Below, piece after piece: positions 8,877-17,078 of a stretch of DNA of 64,000 bases. The notes under the pieces are model-generated. The model made no database searches, had not been told where the DNA came from, and saw nothing but the letters and a program-made list of their open reading frames with translations. How positions within the stretch are numbered: position 1 is the stretch's first letter; each line of letters opens with the position of its first letter. Origin of the DNA: CAG-411 sp963643465 (GTDB taxonomy: Bacteria > Bacillota > Clostridia > Lachnospirales > Lachnospiraceae); assembly GCA_963643465.1 (NCBI GenBank), contig CAVIJT010000016.1:6710-70709 (forward strand), in the 5' to 3' direction. Both the position numbers and the translations under genes were made by a program.

Positions 8877-11800
8877 ATGTTACAACGTACAACTAAAACT
8901 AGAATTTTTTGTATAATTCTAACTGTTTTTCTTTGTATTACTCAATGTTTTGCAGGCATTCCAGTAGTATCTGCAACGCCAAATACAACAGAAAAAACAA
9001 CCACGGCAACAAGTAGCCCACGCCCAACCAGCAGTTCGGCTATCTCTACAAATAAACCGACTTCAAGTCCTACTGCTACACCAAGTAATACCCAAAACAC
9101 CACAACAAGCAGTGAACCTGAAATCACACCAGAAGCCACCGCTGAAGTTACTCAAGCACCAAGCAGTCCCACTGCACAAATCCGCTTGATGTTTACTACA
9201 GACCTTCATGGTGCATTGACTACTACCAATTATGAAACCGGTTCTTCCAAAGCAACCGGAACACTTGCACGTTGTGCCACTTTAATCAAACAAGGGCGTG
9301 CAGAAAAACCAGAAAATAATACGTTTCTATTTGATTTAGGAGATGCTCTTTACGACTATTCTACTGACTACATCTTTGAACATGACAGCACCTCCGTACA
9401 ACCAATTTATTCTGCTATGAAATCTTTGGGATATGATGCCATCACTCTTGGTAATCATGAATTTGACTATAATCTATCCTATATCCAGAATCAGATTGCA
9501 AACTCAGGATTACAGGATATCTGTGTAGTCTCCAACGTAAGATACGCCACAACTCAAAAACATGTATGGAAAGAAAATATGATGCTTACACGTACCGTCA
9601 CCGCATCCGATGGCAGTACCATTGATATTAAAATAGGTATTATTGGCGAAACACAGCCTACTCTTTCTACCAAGCGAAGCAAGTATACAAACACTTTATC
9701 TACTCAAGACATTGTAGAAAGCACCCAAGAACAAGCAACTGCTTTAAAAGCAGCTGGAGCTGACTTAATCGTAGTGCTTTCCCACTCTGGTGTAGGAACA
9801 GAAGCTCCATCTTCTGGTTTTTCTAATGTTTCTTATGCCTTGACAAAAATTCCAGAAGTAGATGTAGTTCTTGCCGGACATGCACATCAGTATTTCCCAT
9901 CTAATCGTACTGCCAGTGCCAAATATTATGAATTGTCGGGAGTTGACAAAGAAACAGGCCTTGCAAACGGAAAGAATCTGATTATGATTGCAGACAAAGG
10001 TGCTGCTATTGGTATTGCAGATTTGACAATCACAAGAGGAGCCGATTCCTCACTGCAAATTTTAGATCGTACTTCCACTATTCAAGAGACAACTGCAGAC
10101 GTAGCAGTGGACAACGATATTAACAACAATTATATGGGAACTTGGAAAAATACCTTTGTAGCTACTTACAGTAATATTTTAGGTGAAATTTCAGATCCTT
10201 CTTCCTATAATAATTATTTTGCTGCTTTAGAAGACAACAGTTTGATGCAGCTTATCAATGATGCAAAGATGAATCGTGCCTTAAAAATTATCAATACAAC
10301 TAAGACAGATTATGCAAACCTTCCGGTCATTGCAGCTTCCACATATATAAAATCCGGTTCAGATGATGACAAAGAATTTGTTTCTTTCTCGGATTACTTT
10401 TTAGAATCTTATCTGTCCAACGTACAGATTTATCGAACAGGAATTTTCTTATATCAAATTTCTGGAAAGCAATTAAAAGAATGGATGGAATGGAGTGCCA
10501 GTGCTTACGCAACTACTTCGGAAGCAACCACTGTTTCCTCATCCGCTATTCGTGATGAAGGAATCGATTACTCTCAGACATTGCTACAAAGCGACTGGAA
10601 CAGTAACTTTAGTAACTTTTATGTATTTGATGGTGTAGAATATGTCATTGATACTACGGTAGGACCTCGCTATGATATTTCTGGAAATAAAATTAGCGAC
10701 TGCCAGCGTATCACCAGTTTAACCAGAAATGGAGTGGCAATTTCAGACGCTGACCAATTTATTATTGCCACAAATAAATTAGACACTACCACAAACAATC
10801 TGATTACGGAAATAAACGCTCAAAAAGTGTATGGTGCCGCCAGTCTCCGTTGGCGTACAGTTGTAAAAGATTATTTAGAAAATCTTTCTTTAAATAGTAC
10901 ACTTGGAAATGTTGCAGATAATAACTGGCATGTAATCACTAAGAAAAATAGCTCTCAAGTAGTAAAGAGTGCCCTTACCTCAGAAACCGTTGCTTCCCAA
11001 AAAGAATGGATTACAGACATTGCTGCTGTAGATTCTAATTTTATTTACTACAATGTAGATATGTCTAAAGAAAACACAAACGATACAACCGGACCAAATA
11101 TTATAGCAACTGCTCTTTCTGATGAATTAAGCCATAGTGCAGTAACCGTGTCCGTACAAACACACGACCGTTCCGGTGTAGCAAGTGTGAAATACGCAAA
11201 AGGAAAATATACTACAACAGCAGATATTTGGCAAGATGCCTCTACAATCAACACAAGTTTTGAATGTAAAGAAAACGGCATTTACACCATCCTTGCAACA
11301 GATACTATCGGTAACAGAACCGTATATTATGTGCGTATTCAAAACATTAATGCAAATACAATCAGCGCACCGATTGTAGATACATTCACCAATCGAAAAA
11401 CTGCAATTACTGGTACAGCACCAGCAAAATCAACCGTATATATTAAGATTTCCGGTGGAAAAACTTATTCTACCACAGCAAATGCCTCTGGAGCTTTTTC
11501 TTGCAATATACCTGCACAAAAAGCAGATACTACTATTTACATTTATGCAGTAGACTCCAGCGGACGTACCAGTCCTCGTGTTACCATTACCGTATCACGA
11601 ACCGGACCAAACAAACCAACGTTACACACAATTAATAGTAACTCCCAAAAAGTAACTGGAAACATTCGTGACACTTTTGCTTACCCTGTTCTTTATGTAG
11701 AAAGCAAAAACACCGTATATGTTCCAGAAACAGATGGAAAAGCACTTTACAAAGCATCCAGTGCTTATGATGCTTCTGCAAAAATTGTAGAAGTTCCATG

Positions 11801-12473
11801 TAATGTTACTTCCAGCGGTGCATTTACTGTTACATTGCCTTGTTACCTACCTGGTGAAACTTCTGTTGTTTTATACACTTTAGATAACAGTTCCAGAAAG
11901 AGTAACAATGTAAGCAAAAAAGTAGTACAAAAGAAACCACCAAAACCATCTTTGGCTACTTCCTATGTATCAAATGGTACAACTACAGTAAAAGTTTCCT
12001 GTGGAGAGCGATGCACCATACATGTAAAGATTGACACAAAAGTATATACACATAAAAGTGTTTCCTATGACTCAGATAGCCACTCTTACATTTATGAAAT
12101 AAAAATCCCAAAAACCAACACTGGTAAAAAGATTAAATTCTATGCCAGCAACTCAGTTGGAAACAGCGCGGTAGTTACAGCCGCCAGAAAGGAAACCGTA
12201 CCAAATACACCTACTATTTCATCCATCAATTTAAAGAAACATACCATTAAGGGAAAAGTTCATTTTATTGATTCAGACTTTAACAAATCTACTTTGAGCA
12301 AATCCAAAACCAAAGTTTATGTAAAAGTCAATGGAAAGAAATACAAGGCAAAGGTTTCAGCAAAGGGAACCTTTACGGTTACGGTTCCAAGTTTAGCTTC
12401 CGGACAAAGTTTCACTATATGGGCAACCAATGTAAATGGAACCTCTCCTGTAGGCAAACGAACCGCAAAATAA
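8877..12473 (+). CDS. Secreted metallophosphoesterase / 5'-nucleotidase with Ig-like tail
   Basis: The protein is 1198 residues. A signal peptide at residues 1-33 is followed by a Ser/Thr/Pro-rich linker to about residue 100. The metallophosphoesterase domain comes next and keeps all the usual metal ligands: TDLHG, DLGDALYD, GNHEFD, LSHSG and GHAHQYF. A 5'-nucleotidase C-terminal (substrate) domain follows at roughly 420-700, and several beta-sandwich modules make up the rest to the basic C-terminus. It probably hydrolyses extracellular nucleotides or other phosphate esters. No LPXTG sorting signal is present, so attachment would depend on the C-terminal domains or be absent. It is a single gene with its own promoter and terminator. 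The protein is about twice the size of a plain 5'-nucleotidase because of the added modules. Confidence 0.88.
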   Translation: MLQRTTKTRIFCIILTVFLCITQCFAGIPVVSATPNTTEKTTTATSSPRPTSSSAISTNKPTSSPTATPSNTQNTTTSSEPEITPEATAEVTQAPSSPTAQIRLMFTTDLHGALTTTNYETGSSKATGTLARCATLIKQGRAEKPENNTFLFDLGDALYDYSTDYIFEHDSTSVQPIYSAMKSLGYDAITLGNHEFDYNLSYIQNQIANSGLQDICVVSNVRYATTQKHVWKENMMLTRTVTASDGSTIDIKIGIIGETQPTLSTKRSKYTNTLSTQDIVESTQEQATALKAAGADLIVVLSHSGVGTEAPSSGFSNVSYALTKIPEVDVVLAGHAHQYFPSNRTASAKYYELSGVDKETGLANGKNLIMIADKGAAIGIADLTITRGADSSLQILDRTSTIQETTADVAVDNDINNNYMGTWKNTFVATYSNILGEISDPSSYNNYFAALEDNSLMQLINDAKMNRALKIINTTKTDYANLPVIAASTYIKSGSDDDKEFVSFSDYFLESYLSNVQIYRTGIFLYQISGKQLKEWMEWSASAYATTSEATTVSSSAIRDEGIDYSQTLLQSDWNSNFSNFYVFDGVEYVIDTTVGPRYDISGNKISDCQRITSLTRNGVAISDADQFIIATNKLDTTTNNLITEINAQKVYGAASLRWRTVVKDYLENLSLNSTLGNVADNNWHVITKKNSSQVVKSALTSETVASQKEWITDIAAVDSNFIYYNVDMSKENTNDTTGPNIIATALSDELSHSAVTVSVQTHDRSGVASVKYAKGKYTTTADIWQDASTINTSFECKENGIYTILATDTIGNRTVYYVRIQNINANTISAPIVDTFTNRKTAITGTAPAKSTVYIKISGGKTYSTTANASGAFSCNIPAQKADTTIYIYAVDSSGRTSPRVTITVSRTGPNKPTLHTINSNSQKVTGNIRDTFAYPVLYVESKNTVYVPETDGKALYKASSAYDASAKIVEVPCNVTSSGAFTVTLPCYLPGETSVVLYTLDNSSRKSNNVSKKVVQKKPPKPSLATSYVSNGTTTVKVSCGERCTIHVKIDTKVYTHKSVSYDSDSHSYIYEIKIPKTNTGKKIKFYASNSVGNSAVVTAARKETVPNTPTISSINLKKHTIKGKVHFIDSDFNKSTLSKSKTKVYVKVNGKKYKAKVSAKGTFTVTVPSLASGQSFTIWATNVNGTSPVGKRTAK

Positions 12474-12482
12474 AATGGCAAA

Positions 12483-12527
12483 AGAAGCTGTGCACTATCT
12501 TTTTTAGTGCTACAGCTTCTTTTTTTC
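12483..12527 (+). terminator. Terminator of the nucleotidase gene
   Basis: AGAAGCTGT-gc-ACTA pairs with TAGT-gc-TACAGCTTCT and is followed by seven T residues. It is a textbook intrinsic terminator. Confidence 0.9.
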
Positions 12528-12578
12528 TATATAGAAAAGTTCATTCTAAAAAAATGCTCCACTTTATTCCAAAAGATA

Positions 12579-12603
12579 AAAACTACAAAAATACTACAAA
12601 AAT
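12579..12603 (+). promoter_or_regulatory. Direct repeat ACTACAAAAAT upstream of a lipoprotein gene
   Basis: ACTACAAAAAT occurs twice in tandem (12582-12592 and 12593-12603), one helical turn apart. The first copy extends to AAAACTACAAAAAT, a 14-base word also found upstream of the exported-protein genes ending at 46142 and 52772, always in the direction of transcription. It could be an activator site. No factor can be named. Confidence 0.45.
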
Positions 12604-12607
12604 ATAT

Positions 12608-12639
12608 TTTATCTTATTATTCATAAGAAATAAGATAAA
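12608..12639. other. Perfect 11-base inverted repeat in the lipoprotein leader region
   Basis: TTTATCTTATT (12608-12618) and AATAAGATAAA (12629-12639) are perfect complements around a 10-base spacer. There is no T tract, so this is not an ordinary terminator. It may be an operator or an mRNA hairpin between the direct repeat at 12579-12603 and the gene at 12695. Confidence 0.5.
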
Positions 12640-12694
12640 GCAACATTTAGAATGTATTTGATGCAAGCTTGTGTCAATGATCAAGGAGGATATT

Positions 12695-13468
12695 ATGAAA
12701 AAAAGTAAATTATTTTTATTACTAGCATGTATGATTTTTGCAACCAGCGGATGCCAGAATAACGATGTAAAGCAAGAAGGAAATGATACACCAGCGGTAG
12801 TAGAAAACACACAAGAGGCAGACAACCCAGAAGAAGATGTAACGTCAGAAAATAATAGTACATCCCAATACGATGGATTAACATTAGAACAACTAGAGGA
12901 GCTTGGTTTTGAAATCTGTGGTTACAGTTCGTTTTCTTCCGGTTCCGGTTATCATATTTCACTATCAGCAAGAAAGGATTATATCACCTTAGCTTTTAAT
13001 ATCGCAGAAATTGACAAAGAAGAAAATGAAGTTATTTCATCTGAAAGAGATACATCTGACGACAAAACCGATTATATGTACAATTACATAAAAGAAAACT
13101 ATGCAGAAAATACAACTTCAGATTGTACCATCACCTATGATATATATGGACATGATACATTATTACAGGCTTATGAAGATGGTGTTTATACCAAATGTGA
13201 AAATATAGAAAATCTTACGGTTGAAGAATTATATGGGGAAGGGTACGAATACGAATCGAATCATGGTTCATCTTTTGGATTAGGGGAAGATACCCAGTAT
13301 GATTACCTTGTATCACTAAAAAAAGATGGTGGAGAATTTTATGTAATTTTAGATGACATAGGAAATCAGGCACTTGCAGAATTGGATTTTTCAGCAAGTG
13401 ATGAAGAAAAAGCAGACAGCATAAAGGAAGCTACCGTAATAGAAGCGTATCAGCTAAATGTAAACTAA
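12695..13468 (+). CDS. Lipoprotein of unknown function
   Basis: The protein is 257 residues. It starts MKKSKLFLLLACMIF and has the lipobox ATSGC, so it should be lipid-modified and anchored outside the membrane. The mature part begins with an acidic, low-complexity linker to about residue 60, followed by a globular acidic domain rich in aromatic residues (YDGLTLEQLEELGFE, YHISLSARKDYITLAF). I do not recognise the fold. The ATG at 12695 is chosen over 12671 because AAGGAGG ends 5 bases before it. It is a single gene with an inverted-repeat leader and an ACTACAAAAAT repeat upstream, and it converges on the FrhB-type gene at 13562. Confidence 0.8.
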   Translation: MKKSKLFLLLACMIFATSGCQNNDVKQEGNDTPAVVENTQEADNPEEDVTSENNSTSQYDGLTLEQLEELGFEICGYSSFSSGSGYHISLSARKDYITLAFNIAEIDKEENEVISSERDTSDDKTDYMYNYIKENYAENTTSDCTITYDIYGHDTLLQAYEDGVYTKCENIENLTVEELYGEGYEYESNHGSSFGLGEDTQYDYLVSLKKDGGEFYVILDDIGNQALAELDFSASDEEKADSIKEATVIEAYQLNVN

Positions 13469-13478
13469 ACCTATTACT

Positions 13479-13556
13479 AGGAGCTGTTGAATATTATCAA
13501 AGCGTTTCAAGACATTACGTTTCCTAAAACTCCCATAAAATATCACAACAGCTCCT
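13479..13556. terminator. Bidirectional terminator between convergent genes
   Basis: AGGAGCTGTTG (13479-13489) pairs perfectly with CAACAGCTCCT (13546-13556). The long loop contains a further short pairing. The element fills the gap between the convergent genes ending at 13468 and 13562. Confidence 0.6.
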
Positions 13557-13561
13557 ATTTA

Positions 13562-14734
13562 CTATTCCTTTTCCTGTTCAGAATTATCAGCCTCATTTGC
13601 GGCTTCTGCTGGCTTTCTCCGCCTTCTCATCTTATAACCTACATATTTTTCTGCACAATATACAAAACCATGTTCCTTATAATCTTCCCAGAACTCCTCA
13701 TATTGTTCCCGCTTTTCTGTAGGATGTACTAAATTAGTATGTCGAAATGGATAACCAGTACATTCCACCCAATCCATTTTTCCTTTAGCACTATCCCACA
13801 TACTCATACCTTTAGGATTATTTACCAACACAAGAGAAACCCCCTTGTCATCTTCCCATTTTCCCGGTACGGCATCCTCATGTCCCCAAAAGTCTGCAAT
13901 GGTAATATCTCCTACACGATTTTGATTGGCATATATACATTCATAGCAAGATGGTCTGGAAATCAACTCTTTGTAAAATAAATTAGTAAATACTCTGGAA
14001 TCAATTTCACGTTTTCCAACTACAATTAATTCCCGATGTTCTTTCCAACCATGTTTTTCTTTGTTTCGAAAATCCACACGCTTTACTTTTCTTTGGTACT
14101 CCTCTTCCTTCATATGTAAGTAATCTGACCAAATCTTAGGAGATGGTACACCATGACAAATAATGTCAATGGTATACAATTCTGAATACTTTTTGTGAAG
14201 AAAAGAATACAGTGCCCCCACTTGACAACCTGTACCACTAAACAACACTTTTCTTCCCTCTTCCAAATCTTTTTTTATCTGTAAAAAAGTATCCCCTAAG
14301 TCACTCTGCACATATTTTGAACCGCAAAATTCATTTCTCTCTTTCTTTGTCTCTGCTCTTTTGTGTCTCACTTTAAAATAGCCCAATTCTTCGTCATATC
14401 CGGCTCCATATACCACTCCGCCGTTATTGATAATCCATGTAGACAAGGCTACAAACACACCACCTGAACGACTGCGGTTATAAATAAAATCTTTCTTATG
14501 TCTAGCTCCATAGGCATAATATGGATTATATTTTTTTCTTTTCTTATATCCTTTTTGAAAAACGCAACGTTTCAAACAAAGCCCACAATTGACACATTTA
14601 CTCTCGTCAATCTTGGGATATAAGAAACCACACTCATCTTCTACCATCGTAATTGCCTGCTTTGGACAGACTTTTTCACAAGTTCTGCATCCACAACAAT
14701 CTGCCTTGTTTTTTACCAATTCCATTTTTTTCAT
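13562..14734 (-). CDS. FrhB-type (coenzyme F420 hydrogenase beta subunit family) iron-sulfur protein
   Basis: The protein is 390 residues. Two complete [4Fe-4S] ferredoxin motifs are near the N-terminus: CCGCRTCEKVCP and CVNCGLCLKRC. The FrhB family GTGCQVGAL motif, a histidine-containing CHGVPSPKIW segment and a SCYECIYANQNRVGDITIADFWG region follow. Members of this family next to polysaccharide genes are thought to be flavin- and iron-sulfur-dependent redox enzymes acting on glycan precursors; the reaction is not established. Unlike the FrhB half of the fusion at 2715-4943, this copy has all its key residues. The C-terminal 25 residues are basic then acidic and poorly conserved in type. M1 (14734) or M4 (14725) could be the start. 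Confidence 0.85.
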   Translation of the reverse strand: MKKMELVKNKADCCGCRTCEKVCPKQAITMVEDECGFLYPKIDESKCVNCGLCLKRCVFQKGYKKRKKYNPYYAYGARHKKDFIYNRSRSGGVFVALSTWIINNGGVVYGAGYDEELGYFKVRHKRAETKKERNEFCGSKYVQSDLGDTFLQIKKDLEEGRKVLFSGTGCQVGALYSFLHKKYSELYTIDIICHGVPSPKIWSDYLHMKEEEYQRKVKRVDFRNKEKHGWKEHRELIVVGKREIDSRVFTNLFYKELISRPSCYECIYANQNRVGDITIADFWGHEDAVPGKWEDDKGVSLVLVNNPKGMSMWDSAKGKMDWVECTGYPFRHTNLVHPTEKREQYEEFWEDYKEHGFVYCAEKYVGYKMRRRRKPAEAANEADNSEQEKE

Positions 14735-14760
14735 TTCCCTTTATACACTCCACTTCATAT

Positions 14761-14788
14761 AATCGAGTAGGCTGACTCCTACTCGATT
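14761..14788. other. Perfect hairpin upstream of the FrhB-type gene
   Basis: AATCGAGTAGG (14761-14771) and CCTACTCGATT (14778-14788) form a perfect 11-base stem with a 6-base loop. No strong T run follows on either strand. It sits 27 bases before the ATG at 14734, so it may be a weak terminator for the exporter genes or an operator. Confidence 0.45.
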
Positions 14789-14884
14789 TGCTTACAAACA
14801 TTCCGCACTGCTTGCTCTATGTTCTTACGCCCAGCAAATACAATTTCATGCAAACATGATTATACTTACTAGGCTTTTGCTACA

Positions 14885-14915
14885 AAACGCTGCAATATTT
14901 ATTATCGCAGCGTTT
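14885..14915 (-). terminator. Probable terminator of the TagGH exporter genes
   Basis: On the minus strand AAACGCTGC and GCAGCGTTT form a perfect 9-base stem, with TTTTG at the 3' foot. It lies 33 bases past the second stop codon at 14948 and 120 bases past the first stop of the ATPase gene. Confidence 0.5.
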
Positions 14916-14947
14916 CCATTTTTCCATATAATAACTTCTTCTGCCTT

Positions 14948-15034
14948 TTATCTCTCTTTTGATCGCTTGGCTTGTTCTTCCAATTCCTTTTTCAATTTTC
15001 TTTTCTTACGCTTGTTAATCCGCTTATTATTCGC
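14948..15034 (-). other. In-frame coding tail behind the amber stop of the exporter ATPase gene
   Basis: Directly after the TAG at 15037-15035 the same frame stays open for 28 codons to a TAA at 14950-14948. It encodes ANNKRINKRKK followed by RKLKKELEEQ and AKRSKER, a strongly charged, helix-forming tail. The composition looks coding rather than random. Either the ancestral ATPase was 28 residues longer and gained a nonsense codon, or the stop is sometimes read through. Confidence 0.5.
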
Positions 15035-15772
15035 CTATTTTGCATTATACACAGTGGCAACCTGCTCCACATCTCCATAAGCAATCACCGTTCCATGCTC
15101 TAACATAACCGCTTTGTCACAAATACGTTTTACCTGTTCCAAAGAATGGGATACAAACAACACAGTAACTCCCTTATCAAACATGGACTGTATCTTAGCT
15201 TCACTCTTCTTTTTAAACTGTGCATCACCCACTGATAATACCTCATCCAAAATTAAAATATCGGGCATTACCACTGTAGCAATGGCAAATCCAAGTCTTG
15301 CACGCATTCCAGAAGAATAGTTCTTCATAGGAACTTCAATAAACTCTCCAAGCTCTGAAAACTCTACAATCTCATCATATTTTGAATCAATAAAACTTTT
15401 GGAATACCCAAGCATAGAACCATATAAATAAATATTCTCTGCTCCTGTATACTGTTTGTCAAAACCTGCTCCCAATTCAAGTAAAGGCACAATCTTTCCA
15501 TTGGTTTTAACGGTTCCTTCTGTGGGTTTTAATACACCAGCAATTACTTTTAACAGCGTACTTTTTCCTGCTCCATTCAGACCAACGATCCCCACTCGCT
15601 CTCCTTTTTTCACTTTGAAATTCACATCTTTCAATGCCCAAAATTCCTGATAGGTAAGCTCTTTTTTCACAAACTTCACGAAGTATTCTTTTAAGTTATC
15701 CACTTTTTCTTTTGACATATTAAACTTCATGCCAACATGGTCCACACTTAATGCAATTTCTCGCTTTCCCAT
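15035..15772 (-). CDS. tagH: Polysaccharide / teichoic acid ABC exporter, ATP-binding subunit (TagH/Wzt type)
   Basis: The protein is 245 residues and has all ABC ATPase motifs: Walker A GLNGAGKST, signature YSSGMRARLGFA, Walker B ILILDEVLSVGD and the H-loop VSHSLEQ. The long segment before Walker A (FVKKELTYQEFWALKDVNF) and the YSSGM signature are typical of the TagH/Wzt group, which powers export of lipid-linked glycopolymers with a TagG/Wzm permease. That permease is encoded just upstream at 15859-16665. The ATG at 15772 is chosen because GGAGG lies 5 bases upstream; the TTG at 15784 overlaps that site. The gene ends in TAG, and the frame continues for a charged tail described separately. 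A Wzt-type substrate-binding C-terminal domain is absent. Confidence 0.92.
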   Translation of the reverse strand: MGKREIALSVDHVGMKFNMSKEKVDNLKEYFVKFVKKELTYQEFWALKDVNFKVKKGERVGIVGLNGAGKSTLLKVIAGVLKPTEGTVKTNGKIVPLLELGAGFDKQYTGAENIYLYGSMLGYSKSFIDSKYDEIVEFSELGEFIEVPMKNYSSGMRARLGFAIATVVMPDILILDEVLSVGDAQFKKKSEAKIQSMFDKGVTVLFVSHSLEQVKRICDKAVMLEHGTVIAYGDVEQVATVYNAK

Positions 15773-15858
15773 GATATCCTCCAAACTCAGCTTCGAAAAA
15801 CCTTACTTAAAGTTCTCCATCCTGCTTCTTATCCCGTTCCTCTACAGCCTTTCCATGC

Positions 15859-16665
15859 CTATAGATTAAGAATGAACTCATCCTGCTTTTTACAGAATAT
15901 CCATACTCCAACTAAAATAGTAACAACAGCCACTACCATGCCATAAAAAGTATACCAAGCATCCAACGGTTGTCCATAATAAACGGTACATCTAAAATTA
16001 TAAATGGTTGCATATACTGGATTCCAATGTAACACCAACTGCAAAATCCCTTTTCCAGCTTTTGCACCAGCACCAGCAAGGTCTTCCAATTTGTAAAAAA
16101 TTCCAGAACAATACATAATCAATGTAGTAGCCACTCCCCACAAATACTCTACATCTCGGAAAAATACCTGTGCAGTAGCCAAAATCATACCAGTTCCAAA
16201 TGTCATTAAAAACAATGTAAGCAATGGAACAATAGCAAAAACAATATGAGGTGTAATATTTATTTTATAGATAATACAAGCTCCCACTAACACAATTAAA
16301 GATATGAGAAATGTCACAAAATTTGACAATACACTTCCTAATGGATACATATATTTTGGTACATATACTTTACGCATCATACTATGGTGCGAACGAATCG
16401 ATCTGGCTGCTGCCTTGGTACTCTGACTAAAAAACTGGAACAACAAACGTCCTGTTAAGATATAAACTGGAAAAGTAGGATCATCTCCACCTTTGCTACG
16501 AATAGTTCCAAATACCAATGTTAAAACAATAGTAGTAAGAATCGGTTCAAGCAACGTCCATAAAATACCTAATTTGGAACGTCTGTATTTTAATTTAATA
16601 TCCTTCTTTACAAGTTCTGTCAACAAAAACTTGTATTTCATAAAATTTGTTATATATTTCTTCAA
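15859..16665 (-). CDS. tagG: Polysaccharide / teichoic acid ABC exporter, permease subunit (TagG/Wzm type)
   Basis: The protein is 268 residues with about six membrane spans. The N-terminal amphipathic segment KDIKLKYRRSKLGILWTLLEP is the hallmark of ABC-2 polysaccharide permeases, and the C-terminal QDEFILNL matches their usual end. With the ATPase encoded at 15035 it should flip the undecaprenyl-linked polymer made by the glycopolymer enzymes. The start appears to be TTG at 16665, with AGAAAGGA 7 bases upstream; the next ATG (16641) has no comparable site. About 86 bases separate it from the ATPase gene, and part of that gap reads as a Glu/Lys-rich peptide in another frame, without a start. 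A TTGACA lies at 16751-16746 but its -10 is poor. Confidence 0.9.
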   Translation of the reverse strand: MKKYITNFMKYKFLLTELVKKDIKLKYRRSKLGILWTLLEPILTTIVLTLVFGTIRSKGGDDPTFPVYILTGRLLFQFFSQSTKAAARSIRSHHSMMRKVYVPKYMYPLGSVLSNFVTFLISLIVLVGACIIYKINITPHIVFAIVPLLTLFLMTFGTGMILATAQVFFRDVEYLWGVATTLIMYCSGIFYKLEDLAGAGAKAGKGILQLVLHWNPVYATIYNFRCTVYYGQPLDAWYTFYGMVVAVVTILVGVWIFCKKQDEFILNL

Positions 16666-16692
16666 CGTTTTTTCCTTTCTAATTTACGCAAG

Positions 16693-16712
16693 TAGTGAAG
16701 AAATCTTCACTA
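16693..16712. other. Inverted repeat upstream of the exporter genes
   Basis: TAGTGAAGA and TCTTCACTA are perfect 9-base complements around AA. It lies between a possible TTGACA element (16746-16751) and the permease start, where an operator would fit. No regulator can be named. Confidence 0.45.
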
Positions 16713-16782
16713 TCTTCAACAAAGAATGCCATATTTTACAACAAATGTCAAGAGTTAGTTTCTTCCTGTAAATCCACTCTTA

Positions 16783-17058
16783 TTACAGTTCTTTTACTCT
16801 TCCTATCTCGTTACATAATAATTGTTTTATGGCTGACAAGGCTTCCTGTTCATCTTCCCCATTACACACAATCTCAATCTCATCATGCAAGCGAATACCT
16901 GCTGCCAAGATATTTAATACACTCTTTGCATTTGCCTGCACATGTCGTACCTGCAAATATACGCTCGCTTGATATTTTTGTGCTTCTCCACACAACTCCA
17001 TGGCTGGTCTTAAGTGAAGCCCCAAGGGACTTATAATCTCAATCTTGCAATTTACCAA
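16783..17058 (-). CDS. HPr-family phosphocarrier protein
   Basis: The protein is 91 residues, close to the HPr standard. The active-site His is at residue 15 (GLHLRPA) and the regulatory Ser at residue 46 (NAKSVLNIL), exactly the B. subtilis HPr numbering. It could therefore act in the PTS phosphorelay and also be a target of HPr kinase; a Crh-type protein would lack His15. The start is TTG at 17058 with AAGGAG 8-9 bases upstream; no in-frame ATG is available. It follows the cdaA-cdaR genes by 20 bases, so it is probably co-transcribed with the c-di-AMP cyclase. No EI (ptsI) gene is next to it. Whether it is the main HPr of the cell cannot be told. Confidence 0.85.
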   Translation of the reverse strand: MVNCKIEIISPLGLHLRPAMELCGEAQKYQASVYLQVRHVQANAKSVLNILAAGIRLHDEIEIVCNGEDEQEALSAIKQLLCNEIGRVKEL

Positions 17059-17078
17059 ATGCCTCGCTCCTTATTATT

